Source of the DNA: JBDLIL01 sp039714855 | GTDB taxonomy: Bacteria > Patescibacteriota > Microgenomatia > UBA1400 > PJMF01 | Direction of reading: 5' to 3' | Assembly: GCA_039714855.1 (NCBI GenBank) | Contig: JBDLIL010000005.1 | Location: 1 to 32,587, forward strand | DNA: 32,587 bases | Shown: one piece after another, positions 21,799 to 29,319 of the stretch | Layout of the letters: each line of letters begins with the position of its first letter | How positions within the stretch are numbered: position 1 is the stretch's first letter | Notes under the pieces: generated by a model | The model's database searches: none | Seen by the model: only the letters and a program-made list of their open reading frames with translations | What the model was told of the DNA's origin: nothing | Made by a program: the position numbers and the translations under genes

Positions 21799-22832
21799 TG
21801 AAATTTGTTAATAATAATACTAAAAAAATTCTGATTGGATTAGCTGTAATAGTTGTGGTTGGAGTTGGAGGTTTTTTGGGGTGGCAACAAATGAAGGCTA
21901 GTAACCAAGAAGTTGAACCAAAATACGATGTAACAAAAGTTACAAAAGGAAATGTCAGTGTTTCACTCAATTTAGATGGAAAAACGGTTATCGCCAGGAG
22001 AGATCTTTCTTTTGAAATAGGAGGAACTGTGCGTGGAGTTCTGGTACAAGAGGGAGATACAATTAAGGCGTGGCAAACATTAGCATATTTGGATACTAGA
22101 GAAGCTCAAAAAAATTTTGAGTTAGCGCTGCGTGATTACTCTAATAACAGAAATGATTTTGAAGAAGCTATCCAAGTCACTTATCCCGGAATACCGTTAA
22201 CAGACACTATTAAAAGAATTCTTGAAAAAAACCAATGGAATTTAGAAAAAGCAGTCTTAGATGTTGAGCTTAAAGATCTTGCCAAGAAAAAATCATATTT
22301 AAGTTCTCCCATTGCTGGAATAGTTGCTCAGGTAAGTATAAAACCAGGGGAAACGGTTTCATCTCAAAATCAACCGGTTGTTGTCACCATTATTGATGAG
22401 AATAGTTTCCATTTTGAAACTTTTGCTGAAGATATAGAGGCTTTAAAAATCGAAGAGGGTATGACTACTCGAATTGCTTTAGATGCACTTCCCGATCAGA
22501 GCCTTTTAGGCACGATCGAGTATGTTTCACCCCTTGCCACTATTGATAGTAACGATTTATCAACTTATAAGGTAATTATTTCATTTAACAACCCAGAACA
22601 AAAATTACTTGATGGAATGTTTGGGGAAGTGGAAATTATTAGTAAGGAATCTTCAGATGTGATGAAAGTTCCCAATCAAGTTGTCAAAAGAGAAAATAAC
22701 CAGGCTATTGTGTATGTGATTGAGAACGAACAACTTGCTAAAACTAGTGTTGAGTTAGGATTTACCAATGGCAAAGAAGTTGAGATTATTTCTGGTTTAA
22801 AGACAGGACAATCAGTTGCTAGCTGGAAGTAA
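21798..22832 (+). CDS. MacA/HlyD-like membrane-fusion adaptor
   Basis: 344 residues. An N-terminal membrane anchor (about 10-28) precedes a barrel-sandwich (lipoyl-like) half (RDLSFEIGGTVRGVLVQEGD). A short alpha-hairpin follows (about 105-160), then the second lipoyl half (LSSPIAGIVAQVSIKPGETV), a beta-barrel (FHFETFAEDIEALKIEEGM) and a membrane-proximal domain ending in GLKTGQSVASWK. The hairpin is shorter than in TolC-docking MacA, consistent with a single-membrane cell. The ATG overlaps the lipoprotein stop by one base. It should couple the permease and ATPase to export across the envelope. Confidence 0.88.
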   Translation: MKFVNNNTKKILIGLAVIVVVGVGGFLGWQQMKASNQEVEPKYDVTKVTKGNVSVSLNLDGKTVIARRDLSFEIGGTVRGVLVQEGDTIKAWQTLAYLDTREAQKNFELALRDYSNNRNDFEEAIQVTYPGIPLTDTIKRILEKNQWNLEKAVLDVELKDLAKKKSYLSSPIAGIVAQVSIKPGETVSSQNQPVVVTIIDENSFHFETFAEDIEALKIEEGMTTRIALDALPDQSLLGTIEYVSPLATIDSNDLSTYKVIISFNNPEQKLLDGMFGEVEIISKESSDVMKVPNQVVKRENNQAIVYVIENEQLAKTSVELGFTNGKEVEIISGLKTGQSVASWK

Positions 22833-22839
22833 AACTGGC

Positions 22840-23517
22840 ATGCCCAAAAAAAACAAACTCCCATTAATTGATTTAAAAGAAATCACTAAAAGTTATTACT
22901 TAGGGAACCAAGAGTTTCCAATCCTTCATGGTATTAGCTTGAGAATTAATCAAGGAGAATTTGTTTGTCTAATGGGTCCATCGGGAAGTGGTAAGTCTAC
23001 CCTAATGAACATTATTGGCTGCCTTGATACTCCAGATGATGGAAAGTACTTTCTCGATCAAGAAAATGTAGCAAAATTAAATAAAGACCAACTAGCAGAT
23101 ATACGCAATAAATACATTGGTTTTATTTTTCAAAACTTCAACTTACTGCCCAAACAATCCGCTCTAAAAAATGTAAGCTTGCCCAGTTTTTATGCTGGAG
23201 AAGAAAATTTAAACAAGTCAAGACAGCTATTAAAAAGGGTGGGACTTGAAGAGAGAATCAACAATAAACCTAGTGAGATGTCTGGTGGACAGAGACAAAG
23301 AGTGGCTATTGCCAGAGCTCTAATGAATGATCCCAAACTTATTTTGGCCGATGAACCAACTGGAAACCTGGACAGCAAGTCGGCAAAAGATGTAATGGAA
23401 ATTTTAAAACAACTTAACGAAAAAGAAGGAAAGACCATTTTGTTAGTCACCCATGATAAACTTACTTCAAAATTTGCTAAGAGAATGGTTCGTCTAAAAG
23501 ATGGAAAATTAGTATAA
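22840..23517 (+). CDS. MacB/LolD-type ABC transporter ATPase
   Basis: 225 residues from the ATG at 22840; a TTG at 22816 inside the adaptor gene is a poorer start. Walker A is GPSGSGKST (46-54), Q-loop IFQNFNLLP, signature MSGGQRQRVAIARAL (147-161), Walker B LILADEPTGNLD (167-178), H-loop VTHD. The close match to LolD/MacB/FtsE-type ATPases fits an FtsX-fold permease partner. With 20089 and 21798 it completes a tripartite exporter of unknown cargo (peptide, lipid or antimicrobial). Confidence 0.95.
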   Translation: MPKKNKLPLIDLKEITKSYYLGNQEFPILHGISLRINQGEFVCLMGPSGSGKSTLMNIIGCLDTPDDGKYFLDQENVAKLNKDQLADIRNKYIGFIFQNFNLLPKQSALKNVSLPSFYAGEENLNKSRQLLKRVGLEERINNKPSEMSGGQRQRVAIARALMNDPKLILADEPTGNLDSKSAKDVMEILKQLNEKEGKTILLVTHDKLTSKFAKRMVRLKDGKLV

Positions 23518-23601
23518 TGATTTTAATTGAATTCCTCAGCTTTTTTTCATTTTTTTCGTTTATACTTAATTGTAATATTTCTTAAATAGTAAAAGGAAGG
23601 C

Positions 23602-24312
23602 ATGCAAAATTTTACCAAAAAAATTTTAAAAAACAGAGGTCTTTCTCTGGGATTATTTTTAGCAGGGCTTGTTGTAGCTATGGGAGTGGATTCTGCCTAC
23701 TCTAAGTATTCTGCTTTAAAAACCGCTGGTGACGTTATTCAAGAAGAAACTTACGGGAAACTAGGGTATGGTCGAGGAAGTTCTCAAAGAAAAAACGGTG
23801 GTAAAAATCAAAAAGAGAGTTCAGGGCAAAGTAGGCAAGGCAACAATCAAAGATTAAACAAAGAAAATTGTCTTATGGATGGCTGTTTGCTTGTAGAAGA
23901 TGCTGATTATCCAGTGGGAGAACTAAGTGAAGAAACCATTGAATATCTTAAAGCTGGCTTAGCCGATGAGAGAAAAGCTTTAGCCACTTACGAGGCAACT
24001 ATAGAAAAATTTGGAACTGTAAAACCATTTATTAATATTGCTCGGGCAGAAGAACATCACATTTCTATGCTCAAAGCTCTATTTGACAAGTATGGCTTAA
24101 AAATTCCAGAAGATACTACCCAGATTGGTGCTTTACCAGCCACATTACAAGAAGTGTGCACTGTGGGTGTTCAGGCAGAAATAGATAACGATCAACTTTA
24201 TCAAGATATGATTCCAAATATAAAAGAACAAGATATCAGAGAGGTATTCACTGCTTTGGCAGCCGCATCTTTGGAAAATCATTTACCTGCATTTGAGAGA
24301 TGCGCTAATTAG
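23602..24312 (+). CDS. Membrane-anchored ferritin-like (DUF2202-type) protein
   Basis: 236 residues. One N-terminal hydrophobic segment (about 13-29), either anchor or signal, is followed by a Gly/Gln/Lys-rich linker (53-88) and a four-helix ferritin-like domain. Candidate diiron ligands are E123 (DERKALATYE), E150/E151 and H152-H153 (AEEHH), E193 (QAEIDND) and E225/H227 (LENHLPAFE). The spacing fits DUF2202 proteins, a group whose activity is not established. AAAGGAAGG lies just before the ATG, and a TATACT-containing promoter probably lies in the 84-nt gap after the ATPase gene. An outward-facing iron or oxygen-handling role is inference. Confidence 0.82.
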   Translation: MQNFTKKILKNRGLSLGLFLAGLVVAMGVDSAYSKYSALKTAGDVIQEETYGKLGYGRGSSQRKNGGKNQKESSGQSRQGNNQRLNKENCLMDGCLLVEDADYPVGELSEETIEYLKAGLADERKALATYEATIEKFGTVKPFINIARAEEHHISMLKALFDKYGLKIPEDTTQIGALPATLQEVCTVGVQAEIDNDQLYQDMIPNIKEQDIREVFTALAAASLENHLPAFERCAN

Positions 24313-24331
24313 GCAATAGCTTGTTGTAGTT

Positions 24332-24337
24332 TATAAT
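24332..24337 (+). promoter_or_regulatory. -10 element with near-leaderless GTG start
   Basis: TATAAT eight nt before the GTG at 24346. A weak -35 (TAGGCA, 16-nt spacer) precedes it. No Shine-Dalgarno sequence. Confidence 0.5.
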
Positions 24338-24345
24338 CAATCATC

Positions 24346-25470
24346 GTGACTGAAAAAAAATCTTCTAAGCAAAAATGGTCTATTCTAGAATTCTATGAAG
24401 AGTCTTGGGATTTGCTATGGAAACATAAAAAGCTTTGGATATTAGGCTTGGCTGCTAATTTGTATCTTGCTGGTGGTGGCAGAATAAACTTGCCTAATTT
24501 TAGTGAAATGGGCGATTCAAATAAAGAAGCAGTACAAGAAAAACAATTTACTCCAGAGGACTCAAGCGTTTTAGGTAGTAGCTATGAAGAAACGGAGGAG
24601 CTTGGTCGTTTGGGTATTGAGGATATTTTTGCAGAAGATGCAAGTGTAGATCAAGAAAGCCCAGACAAATTCAAAGCTTTTTTCTCAAATTTTGAAAATA
24701 TCAAAAATATTTTTGCTTCTGTGCCAACTCAGATTTACGTATTGCTCGGTTTAGAGTTTTTAGCCTTTATGGTTTTTTCAGTAATATTGGGATTGGCTGC
24801 CAGCGCTTGGGCAGAAGCCGCTTTAATGAAGGGAATTTCGCAAGCTTATGAGAGTAATGAGGTTAATTTAACAAAAGCTTCACAATTTGCTGTGACTAAA
24901 ATTAAATCACTACTTTGGGTGAAGTATATTCCAATGATCAGATTTATTATCTTGACTGCCCTGGCTGCCATAGGAATAATGATTGTCACTCCATTGCTGT
25001 TAAAACAAGTTGCTGCTGCAGTTAGCATGTCGTTGGTCATAGTTGCATTGGTTGGAACAGTTGCTTTCTTCTATTTATTTATTCGTTTACAGATTAGAGT
25101 ACTTTATGCCAAATGGCATTGCGTGATTGACAATTTGTCAGGATCTGACTCCTTCAAGAAAGGAATAGCAACCACTCAAGGAAACATGCGCAAAACCTTG
25201 CTATTAGGATTTCTGAATATTTTGCTTTATTTTATAAGCGCATTATTTTTTATAATACCGTTTGTTATATTCGCTGTTTTGCTAGGATTAATAGTATTTT
25301 TAAGTGGCATTATCACTTCGTTTTCTTTTGCTAAGTTATTTTCAATTATTCCTTTTGTCATAGTAATTGTCGCCCTAATGATAATCGTATACTCATTAAT
25401 TTCTGCACTTATTCAGGTATTTATGCATAGCGTTTGGTATCTAGCATTTAAAGCGATTGGGAAAAAATAA
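24346..25470 (+). CDS. Polytopic membrane protein, unknown function
   Basis: 374 residues from a GTG start. A cytoplasmic opening with EESWDLLWKHKKLWILGL is followed by a first membrane segment. An acidic extracytoplasmic insert (about 60-110) comes next, then about five further hydrophobic segments (about 127-152, 193-215, 222-246, 282-325, 335-362). The pattern KHKKLWILGL and later KGIATTQGNMRKTL is shared by many bacterial integral membrane proteins of the YciC/DUF975 type, seen also at 26163. It probably forms an operon with the RDD gene 1 nt downstream. No defined function. Confidence 0.65.
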   Translation: MTEKKSSKQKWSILEFYEESWDLLWKHKKLWILGLAANLYLAGGGRINLPNFSEMGDSNKEAVQEKQFTPEDSSVLGSSYEETEELGRLGIEDIFAEDASVDQESPDKFKAFFSNFENIKNIFASVPTQIYVLLGLEFLAFMVFSVILGLAASAWAEAALMKGISQAYESNEVNLTKASQFAVTKIKSLLWVKYIPMIRFIILTALAAIGIMIVTPLLLKQVAAAVSMSLVIVALVGTVAFFYLFIRLQIRVLYAKWHCVIDNLSGSDSFKKGIATTQGNMRKTLLLGFLNILLYFISALFFIIPFVIFAVLLGLIVFLSGIITSFSFAKLFSIIPFVIVIVALMIIVYSLISALIQVFMHSVWYLAFKAIGKK

Positions 25471-25471
25471 T

Positions 25472-26029
25472 ATGAGTTTATTTAAATCACTAAAGCTAGT
25501 CAAAAATAAAAAATATGCAAATTTTTTGCCAAGATTTTTGGCAAGTTTAATTGATAGTCAATTGTTAAATTTGCCTTTTGTTTTAAGTATTTTTTTGATA
25601 GTTAAGAAAGATTCTTGGGAAGAAATGTTGGCTTTTAGCATCAGTATTATCGCCTTAGTTGTTTTGCCAGTTGGCCTATTAACACTAATATATTACCCAT
25701 TCTTTTTATCCAGACAAGGTAAAACAATAGGAAAAGCTATTTTGGGAATAAAATTAACAGATAAAAACGGCAAGTTCCTTAGTTTTAGGCAAGTTATTTT
25801 TAGAGAATATATCTGCAAACCAGTAAGCTTTTTATTGTTTGGACTGGGAATGATTGCTATTTTATTTGATAAAGATCATCAGGCTTGGCATGATAAATTA
25901 TCAGGAACTTATGTTCATCTGGAAGCCAAAAGAGTTTCGGCGGGAATTGTGACCTTGGTTTTATTATTGGCAACTCATGCCTATTTCATTTTTGAAATTT
26001 TCAATTGTTGCGGAGGTGACAGGATTTGA
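25472..26029 (+). CDS. RDD-family membrane protein
   Basis: 185 residues from the ATG at 25472; a TTG at 25457 inside the previous gene is less likely. The family motif is seen as RFLASLIDSQ near residue 20-29, with R, A and the ID pair in place. Membrane segments lie at about 28-48, 56-80 and 160-178, and the conserved GKTIGKAILGIKLTDKNG block follows the second. The stretch FDKDHQAWHDKLSGTYV near 135-150 is the usual RDD ending. RDD proteins are often transporters or antiporters of poorly known substrate. The last seven codons lie inside the oppositely oriented tRNA-Ser gene. Confidence 0.85.
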   Translation: MSLFKSLKLVKNKKYANFLPRFLASLIDSQLLNLPFVLSIFLIVKKDSWEEMLAFSISIIALVVLPVGLLTLIYYPFFLSRQGKTIGKAILGIKLTDKNGKFLSFRQVIFREYICKPVSFLLFGLGMIAILFDKDHQAWHDKLSGTYVHLEAKRVSAGIVTLVLLLATHAYFIFEIFNCCGGDRI

Positions 26030-26093
26030 ACCTGCGAAGCCGTGAGGCTCACGCTTTCCAAGCGTGTGCAATTGACCACTATGCGACACCTCC
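26011..26093 (-). tRNA. tRNA-Ser (anticodon GGA)
   Basis: 83 nt, class II. On the minus strand: acceptor GGAGGTG/CACCTCC, anticodon stem CACGC/GCGTG with loop TTGGAAA, long variable arm (AGCCTCACGGCTT), and T-arm GCAGG-TTCAAAT-CCTGT. Discriminator G; CCA is not encoded. It reads TCC/TCT. Its 3' end overlaps the end of the RDD gene by 19 nt. Confidence 0.93.
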
Positions 26094-26116
26094 TAGAGAA
26101 GGGATATTATAGCAAA

Positions 26117-26152
26117 AACCCCGTTACTCGTAAGAGACGGGGTTGTTTTTTC
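26117..26152. terminator. Bidirectional terminator
   Basis: AACCCCGT (26117-26124) pairs with ACGGGGTT (26137-26144), with T-runs on both sides (GTTTTTT after it on plus, TTTTT on minus). It stops the plus-strand RDD transcript, and probably also the minus-strand gene that ends at 26163. Confidence 0.85.
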
Positions 26153-26162
26153 AGAAATGAAT

Positions 26163-26753
26163 TTATTTATTCAATTTTTTATAAACATAGGCTACGCTCA
26201 GCATGCTGACTGGTGTACTGACCAGCAGGCCGACACCTAAGGCTAAAACTCCAAGAATGTTTATGAGCAACATCACTAGCGCTAGAAAGAACAAATCCAT
26301 GAGTTTTCCTTTAGTCATTTCACCGCTTTTTTTAATAGCCTCTATTGCTCCCATTTTTTTATCAATAACAAGATAAGGTGCGAATTGATATTTTAAAGCC
26401 AAATAAATACCAGGTATTATTAAAAATATTAGACCCACTATTACCATGAGGCCTACCAAAACACTGGCAAATAAGTAACTAAAGAAGACTGGATATGACT
26501 CATATAGGTTTTCAAATTTTGGTTTTTTACCACTAATAATTTTTAAGGAAATATTAATCAATCCAATAGAAATGATTATTGAGGCTGCAGAGCTGAGTAA
26601 GCTAGATAAGAGGCCTTCTCCCAGTAATTTAGTGATTAGCATTGGGAAAATCCAGGCTATCAGAACTACTCCCACCAGGAAACCTATATTGGCTTTGGTT
26701 AATTTCCAAGCTTTTGAAACAGTTTCCGATATCGAAAAAGATTTTACAGACAT
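26163..26753 (-). CDS. YciC/DUF975-like membrane protein
   Basis: 196 residues with four to five membrane segments (about 25-45, 50-70, 92-118, 150-185). The conserved core FLIIPGIYLALKYQFAPYLV then AIEAIKKSGEMTKGK (quoted in two pieces) is common to a large family of bacterial membrane proteins of unknown role, often annotated as glycerophosphodiester phosphodiesterase membrane domain or YciC-like. AAGGGA lies 4 nt before the ATG. Stand-alone minus-strand gene. Confidence 0.75.
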   Translation of the reverse strand: MSVKSFSISETVSKAWKLTKANIGFLVGVVLIAWIFPMLITKLLGEGLLSSLLSSAASIIISIGLINISLKIISGKKPKFENLYESYPVFFSYLFASVLVGLMVIVGLIFLIIPGIYLALKYQFAPYLVIDKKMGAIEAIKKSGEMTKGKLMDLFFLALVMLLINILGVLALGVGLLVSTPVSMLSVAYVYKKLNK

Positions 26754-26869
26754 AGATCCCTTATTTAGTTGATACTTCCGAAATTATGACACAATCTTTT
26801 ATTAATTTACAAGCGACAGCGAATTACTCATAGCTTTGGGTGATGATCGGGTATACTAGAACTTATATC

Positions 26870-28618
26870 ATGTCTCAGATTCAAACTATTAAAGACTCCA
26901 CTGACATAGTAGAAATAATCGGAGCTAAGCTTCAATTGCAGCGATCTGGCAGCTACTTTAGAACAACTTGTCCTTTTCATAGTGAGAAATCCCCCTCGTT
27001 TTTTGTAAGTGAAAGTATGCAACGTTATAAATGTTTTGGTTGCAATCAGTCAGGTGATGTTTACAACTTTCTGGAAGAATACGAAGGCATGACTTTTTAT
27101 GAAGCTTTGCAATTTTTAGCAGATAAAGCTGGTATTAAACTGGATTCTTACAGGCCAAGTAAAGAAGATGACGAACGCAAACAAGTCTTGGAAGTTTTGG
27201 ACTTAGCCAAAGAGTATTATCACTACTTGCTCACCAAGCACAAGGTTGGAGAGCTAGCCAGAGATTACTTAAAAGATAGAGGTAGCAATAATCAGTCTAT
27301 TAAGATTTTTCAAATAGGATATGCTTCAAATTCTTGGAATGGCCTCATCAAGTATTTGCATGGCAAGAAAAAATATTCATATGATGTTTTGCAAAGGGCA
27401 GGATTGATTTTGAATAAAGGCGGTCGTTATTATGACAGATTTCGCAATCGAGTCATTTTTCCTCTCAAAAATCATAGGGGTTTGGTAGTAGGTTTTTCTG
27501 GCAGAACATTAGATAAAGATCCCAAGTCTGCTAAGTATATTAATTCTCCTGAGACCAGTATTTATCATAAGAAGGAAATGCTTTACGGCTTTTCAGAGCT
27601 TTATCAAGAAATTCGCAAAGCTAAAGAAGTGATAGTAGTAGAGGGTGAATTTGATGTAATTTCTAGTAGTCAGCACCACGTAAATAATATAGTGGCGATT
27701 AAAGGTTCGGCTTTAACACCAGAGCATGTAAAACTAATTAGGCGTGTAGCCGAAAAAATAATTTTAAGTTTGGATACTGACAGTGCTGGCATAGAGGCTA
27801 CCAAAAGAGCTATATCTATAGTACAGGCTGAGGGTTTAGAGTTAAGGGTTTTGCAGGTGGAGGGTGCCAAAGATGTAGATGAACTTATTCAAGAAGATGC
27901 CAAAAAATGGCGAGATGCTAGCAAATCTTCTATTTCTGTTTATGAATTCTTTTTGCAAACTTCGCTCAAAAATCATGATGTCAAAAGTCCTGAAGGCAAA
28001 AGAAAGATCATTAATGAGTTGGCTAGTATTTTTAAGCAAATTACCCACGGAGTAGAGAGAGATTTTTATATCAAGAAGTTGGCCAAAAAATTAGAAGTAC
28101 GAGAATCTGTAGTGCGAGATGATGTAGAAAGATTTGGAAAAATCCCACTTCGCCAAGGTTCTACAAGGCAGATAAAAAAATCAAAAACTAATAGCAAAAA
28201 ACAGATAGTGAGTAAAAAAGAAAAGTTAGAAAAATACTTATTATTTTTAATTGCTAATTCTAAAAAAGATTTAGACATAGAGTTATTTGAAAACCTGAAA
28301 TTTGAAACAACAGAATTAAAACAAATATTTGAAAAGGTTTTAGCCAAGGCGACTAAAAAACTGCCAGAAGACCTGCAGCAAATATTATTTGATATTAGTT
28401 ATGATCCTAAATTATTAAGATCCTTAGATAGTCTTAATTTTAAAAAAGAACTTAAAAATACTATTCAAGAATTAAAAAAACTATCTATTAAAAACGAGAT
28501 TGAAAAAATTACTAAAAAATTAGAAGATTTAGATAAGTCTGTAGACAAAAGCGAAAAAGTAGAAAAGCAACAACAAGAATTACTGAGACAAATAGTAGAG
28601 CTGCGGCGCAAAAGATAA
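26870..28618 (+). CDS. dnaG: DNA primase
   Basis: 582 residues from the ATG at 26870; a start at 26840 would place ten unusual residues before the conserved N-terminus and lies upstream of the likely -10 (TATACT, 26852-26857). CHC2 zinc ribbon: C34, H37 (CPFH), C55, C58 (CFGC). Catalytic core: FRNRVIFPL, then Toprim with E258 (VVEGEFDV) and D302/D304 (LDTDSAG). The C-terminal 200 residues are Lys-rich and helical, the helicase-interaction region, poorly conserved as usual. It synthesises RNA primers for replication. Confidence 0.95.
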   Translation: MSQIQTIKDSTDIVEIIGAKLQLQRSGSYFRTTCPFHSEKSPSFFVSESMQRYKCFGCNQSGDVYNFLEEYEGMTFYEALQFLADKAGIKLDSYRPSKEDDERKQVLEVLDLAKEYYHYLLTKHKVGELARDYLKDRGSNNQSIKIFQIGYASNSWNGLIKYLHGKKKYSYDVLQRAGLILNKGGRYYDRFRNRVIFPLKNHRGLVVGFSGRTLDKDPKSAKYINSPETSIYHKKEMLYGFSELYQEIRKAKEVIVVEGEFDVISSSQHHVNNIVAIKGSALTPEHVKLIRRVAEKIILSLDTDSAGIEATKRAISIVQAEGLELRVLQVEGAKDVDELIQEDAKKWRDASKSSISVYEFFLQTSLKNHDVKSPEGKRKIINELASIFKQITHGVERDFYIKKLAKKLEVRESVVRDDVERFGKIPLRQGSTRQIKKSKTNSKKQIVSKKEKLEKYLLFLIANSKKDLDIELFENLKFETTELKQIFEKVLAKATKKLPEDLQQILFDISYDPKLLRSLDSLNFKKELKNTIQELKKLSIKNEIEKITKKLEDLDKSVDKSEKVEKQQQELLRQIVELRRKR

Positions 28619-28635
28619 CTAAGCAAAAATACTAT

Positions 28636-28665
28636 TTGACAAGGTATACCCTATGGGGGTATATT
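28636..28665 (+). promoter_or_regulatory. Promoter with CsoR/CstR-type operator
   Basis: TTGACA (28636-28641), 18-nt spacer, TATATT (28660-28665). Between and over them lies TATACCC (28645-28651) and GGGTATA (28657-28663), an inverted repeat of the kind bound by CsoR-family repressors (ATACCC...GGGTAT). The ATG follows the -10 by 9 nt. Binding would occlude the polymerase, so autorepression is expected. Confidence 0.8.
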
Positions 28666-28674
28666 AGATTAATT

Positions 28675-28908
28675 ATGAAAGATCCTAGCATTGCCCAGTT
28701 AAAAAGAATTCGCGGTCAGGTAGATGGCATTATTCGCATGTATGAAGATGAAAGGGCTTGTACTGATGTAGTAAGGCAAATTGCTGCAGTGCGAAATTCA
28801 CTAGCTAGAGTAGCAAGAGACTTACTTGGTGCTGAAGCCAGCAGCTGCAGCAAAGAAAGAAGAATTGGTGATTTAGATGAAGTATTAAAAGAAGTATTTA
28901 GATATTAA
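28675..28908 (+). CDS. CsoR/RcnR/CstR-family repressor
   Basis: 77 residues from the ATG at 28675 (an upstream start at 28636 would lie in the promoter). All-helical DUF156 fold: LKRIRGQVDGIIRMYEDERACTD opens helices 1-2 (quoted in part: RIRGQVDGI). Sensing positions: C29, E54, C58. The C-to-C spacing of 29 equals that of CsoR and CstR, but the CsoR copper ligand His at +25 is Glu here, closer to the thiol-only sensor CstR. It probably represses itself and the thioredoxin genes that follow. Signal (persulfide or metal) is inferred from the residues only. Confidence 0.88.
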   Translation: MKDPSIAQLKRIRGQVDGIIRMYEDERACTDVVRQIAAVRNSLARVARDLLGAEASSCSKERRIGDLDEVLKEVFRY

Positions 28909-28945
28909 TTCCACTCCTTCTGGGCTTTACCCAGAATGGTTGGAA
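28909..28945 (+). other. Two-tier hairpin between the repressor gene and trxA
   Basis: TTCTGGG (28918-28924) with CCCAGAA (28930-28936), perfect, plus outer TTCCA (28909-28913) with TGGAA (28941-28945) across a 4x4 internal loop. No T-run, so probably an mRNA stability or processing element between the two genes rather than a terminator. Confidence 0.5.
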
Positions 28946-28965
28946 TAACACTTAAGGAGATAAAT

Positions 28966-29319
28966 ATGTCAGATGACAAACAGGCCAAAGCCAAGCATCT
29001 AGATGATGCAAATTTTAGTGAAGTTTTAGCAAAAGCTAAAGAAGATAAATTGCCACTTTTCGTTGACTTTTTTGCAGAGTGGTGTGGTCCATGTAAAATG
29101 GCGGCACCAATAGTAGACAAATTGTCTGGAGAATACAAAGGCAAAGCAATCGTCGCAAAACTTAACGTAGATGAAGCCAGAGAAACAGCTGGTAAATTTA
29201 ATGTTATGAGTATTCCTACAGTAGTTATTTTTAAAGACGGGGAAGAATTTGATAGAAAGATTGGTTTTCCTGGTGAAGAAGGATATAAGAAAATGATAGA
29301 GGAGGCACTAAGTGAATAA
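28966..29319 (+). CDS. trxA: Thioredoxin
   Basis: 117 residues from the ATG at 28966, 6 nt after AAGGAG. The active site is WCGPC (in FFAEWCGPCKMAAP), with the cis-Pro in SIPTVVIFKDG. A short N-terminal extension precedes the fold. It reduces protein disulfides, and with TrxB below can reduce persulfides. The end overlaps the trxB start by 8 nt, so the two are coupled. Likely cotranscribed with the CsoR-type repressor and derepressed with it. Confidence 0.95.
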   Translation: MSDDKQAKAKHLDDANFSEVLAKAKEDKLPLFVDFFAEWCGPCKMAAPIVDKLSGEYKGKAIVAKLNVDEARETAGKFNVMSIPTVVIFKDGEEFDRKIGFPGEEGYKKMIEEALSE

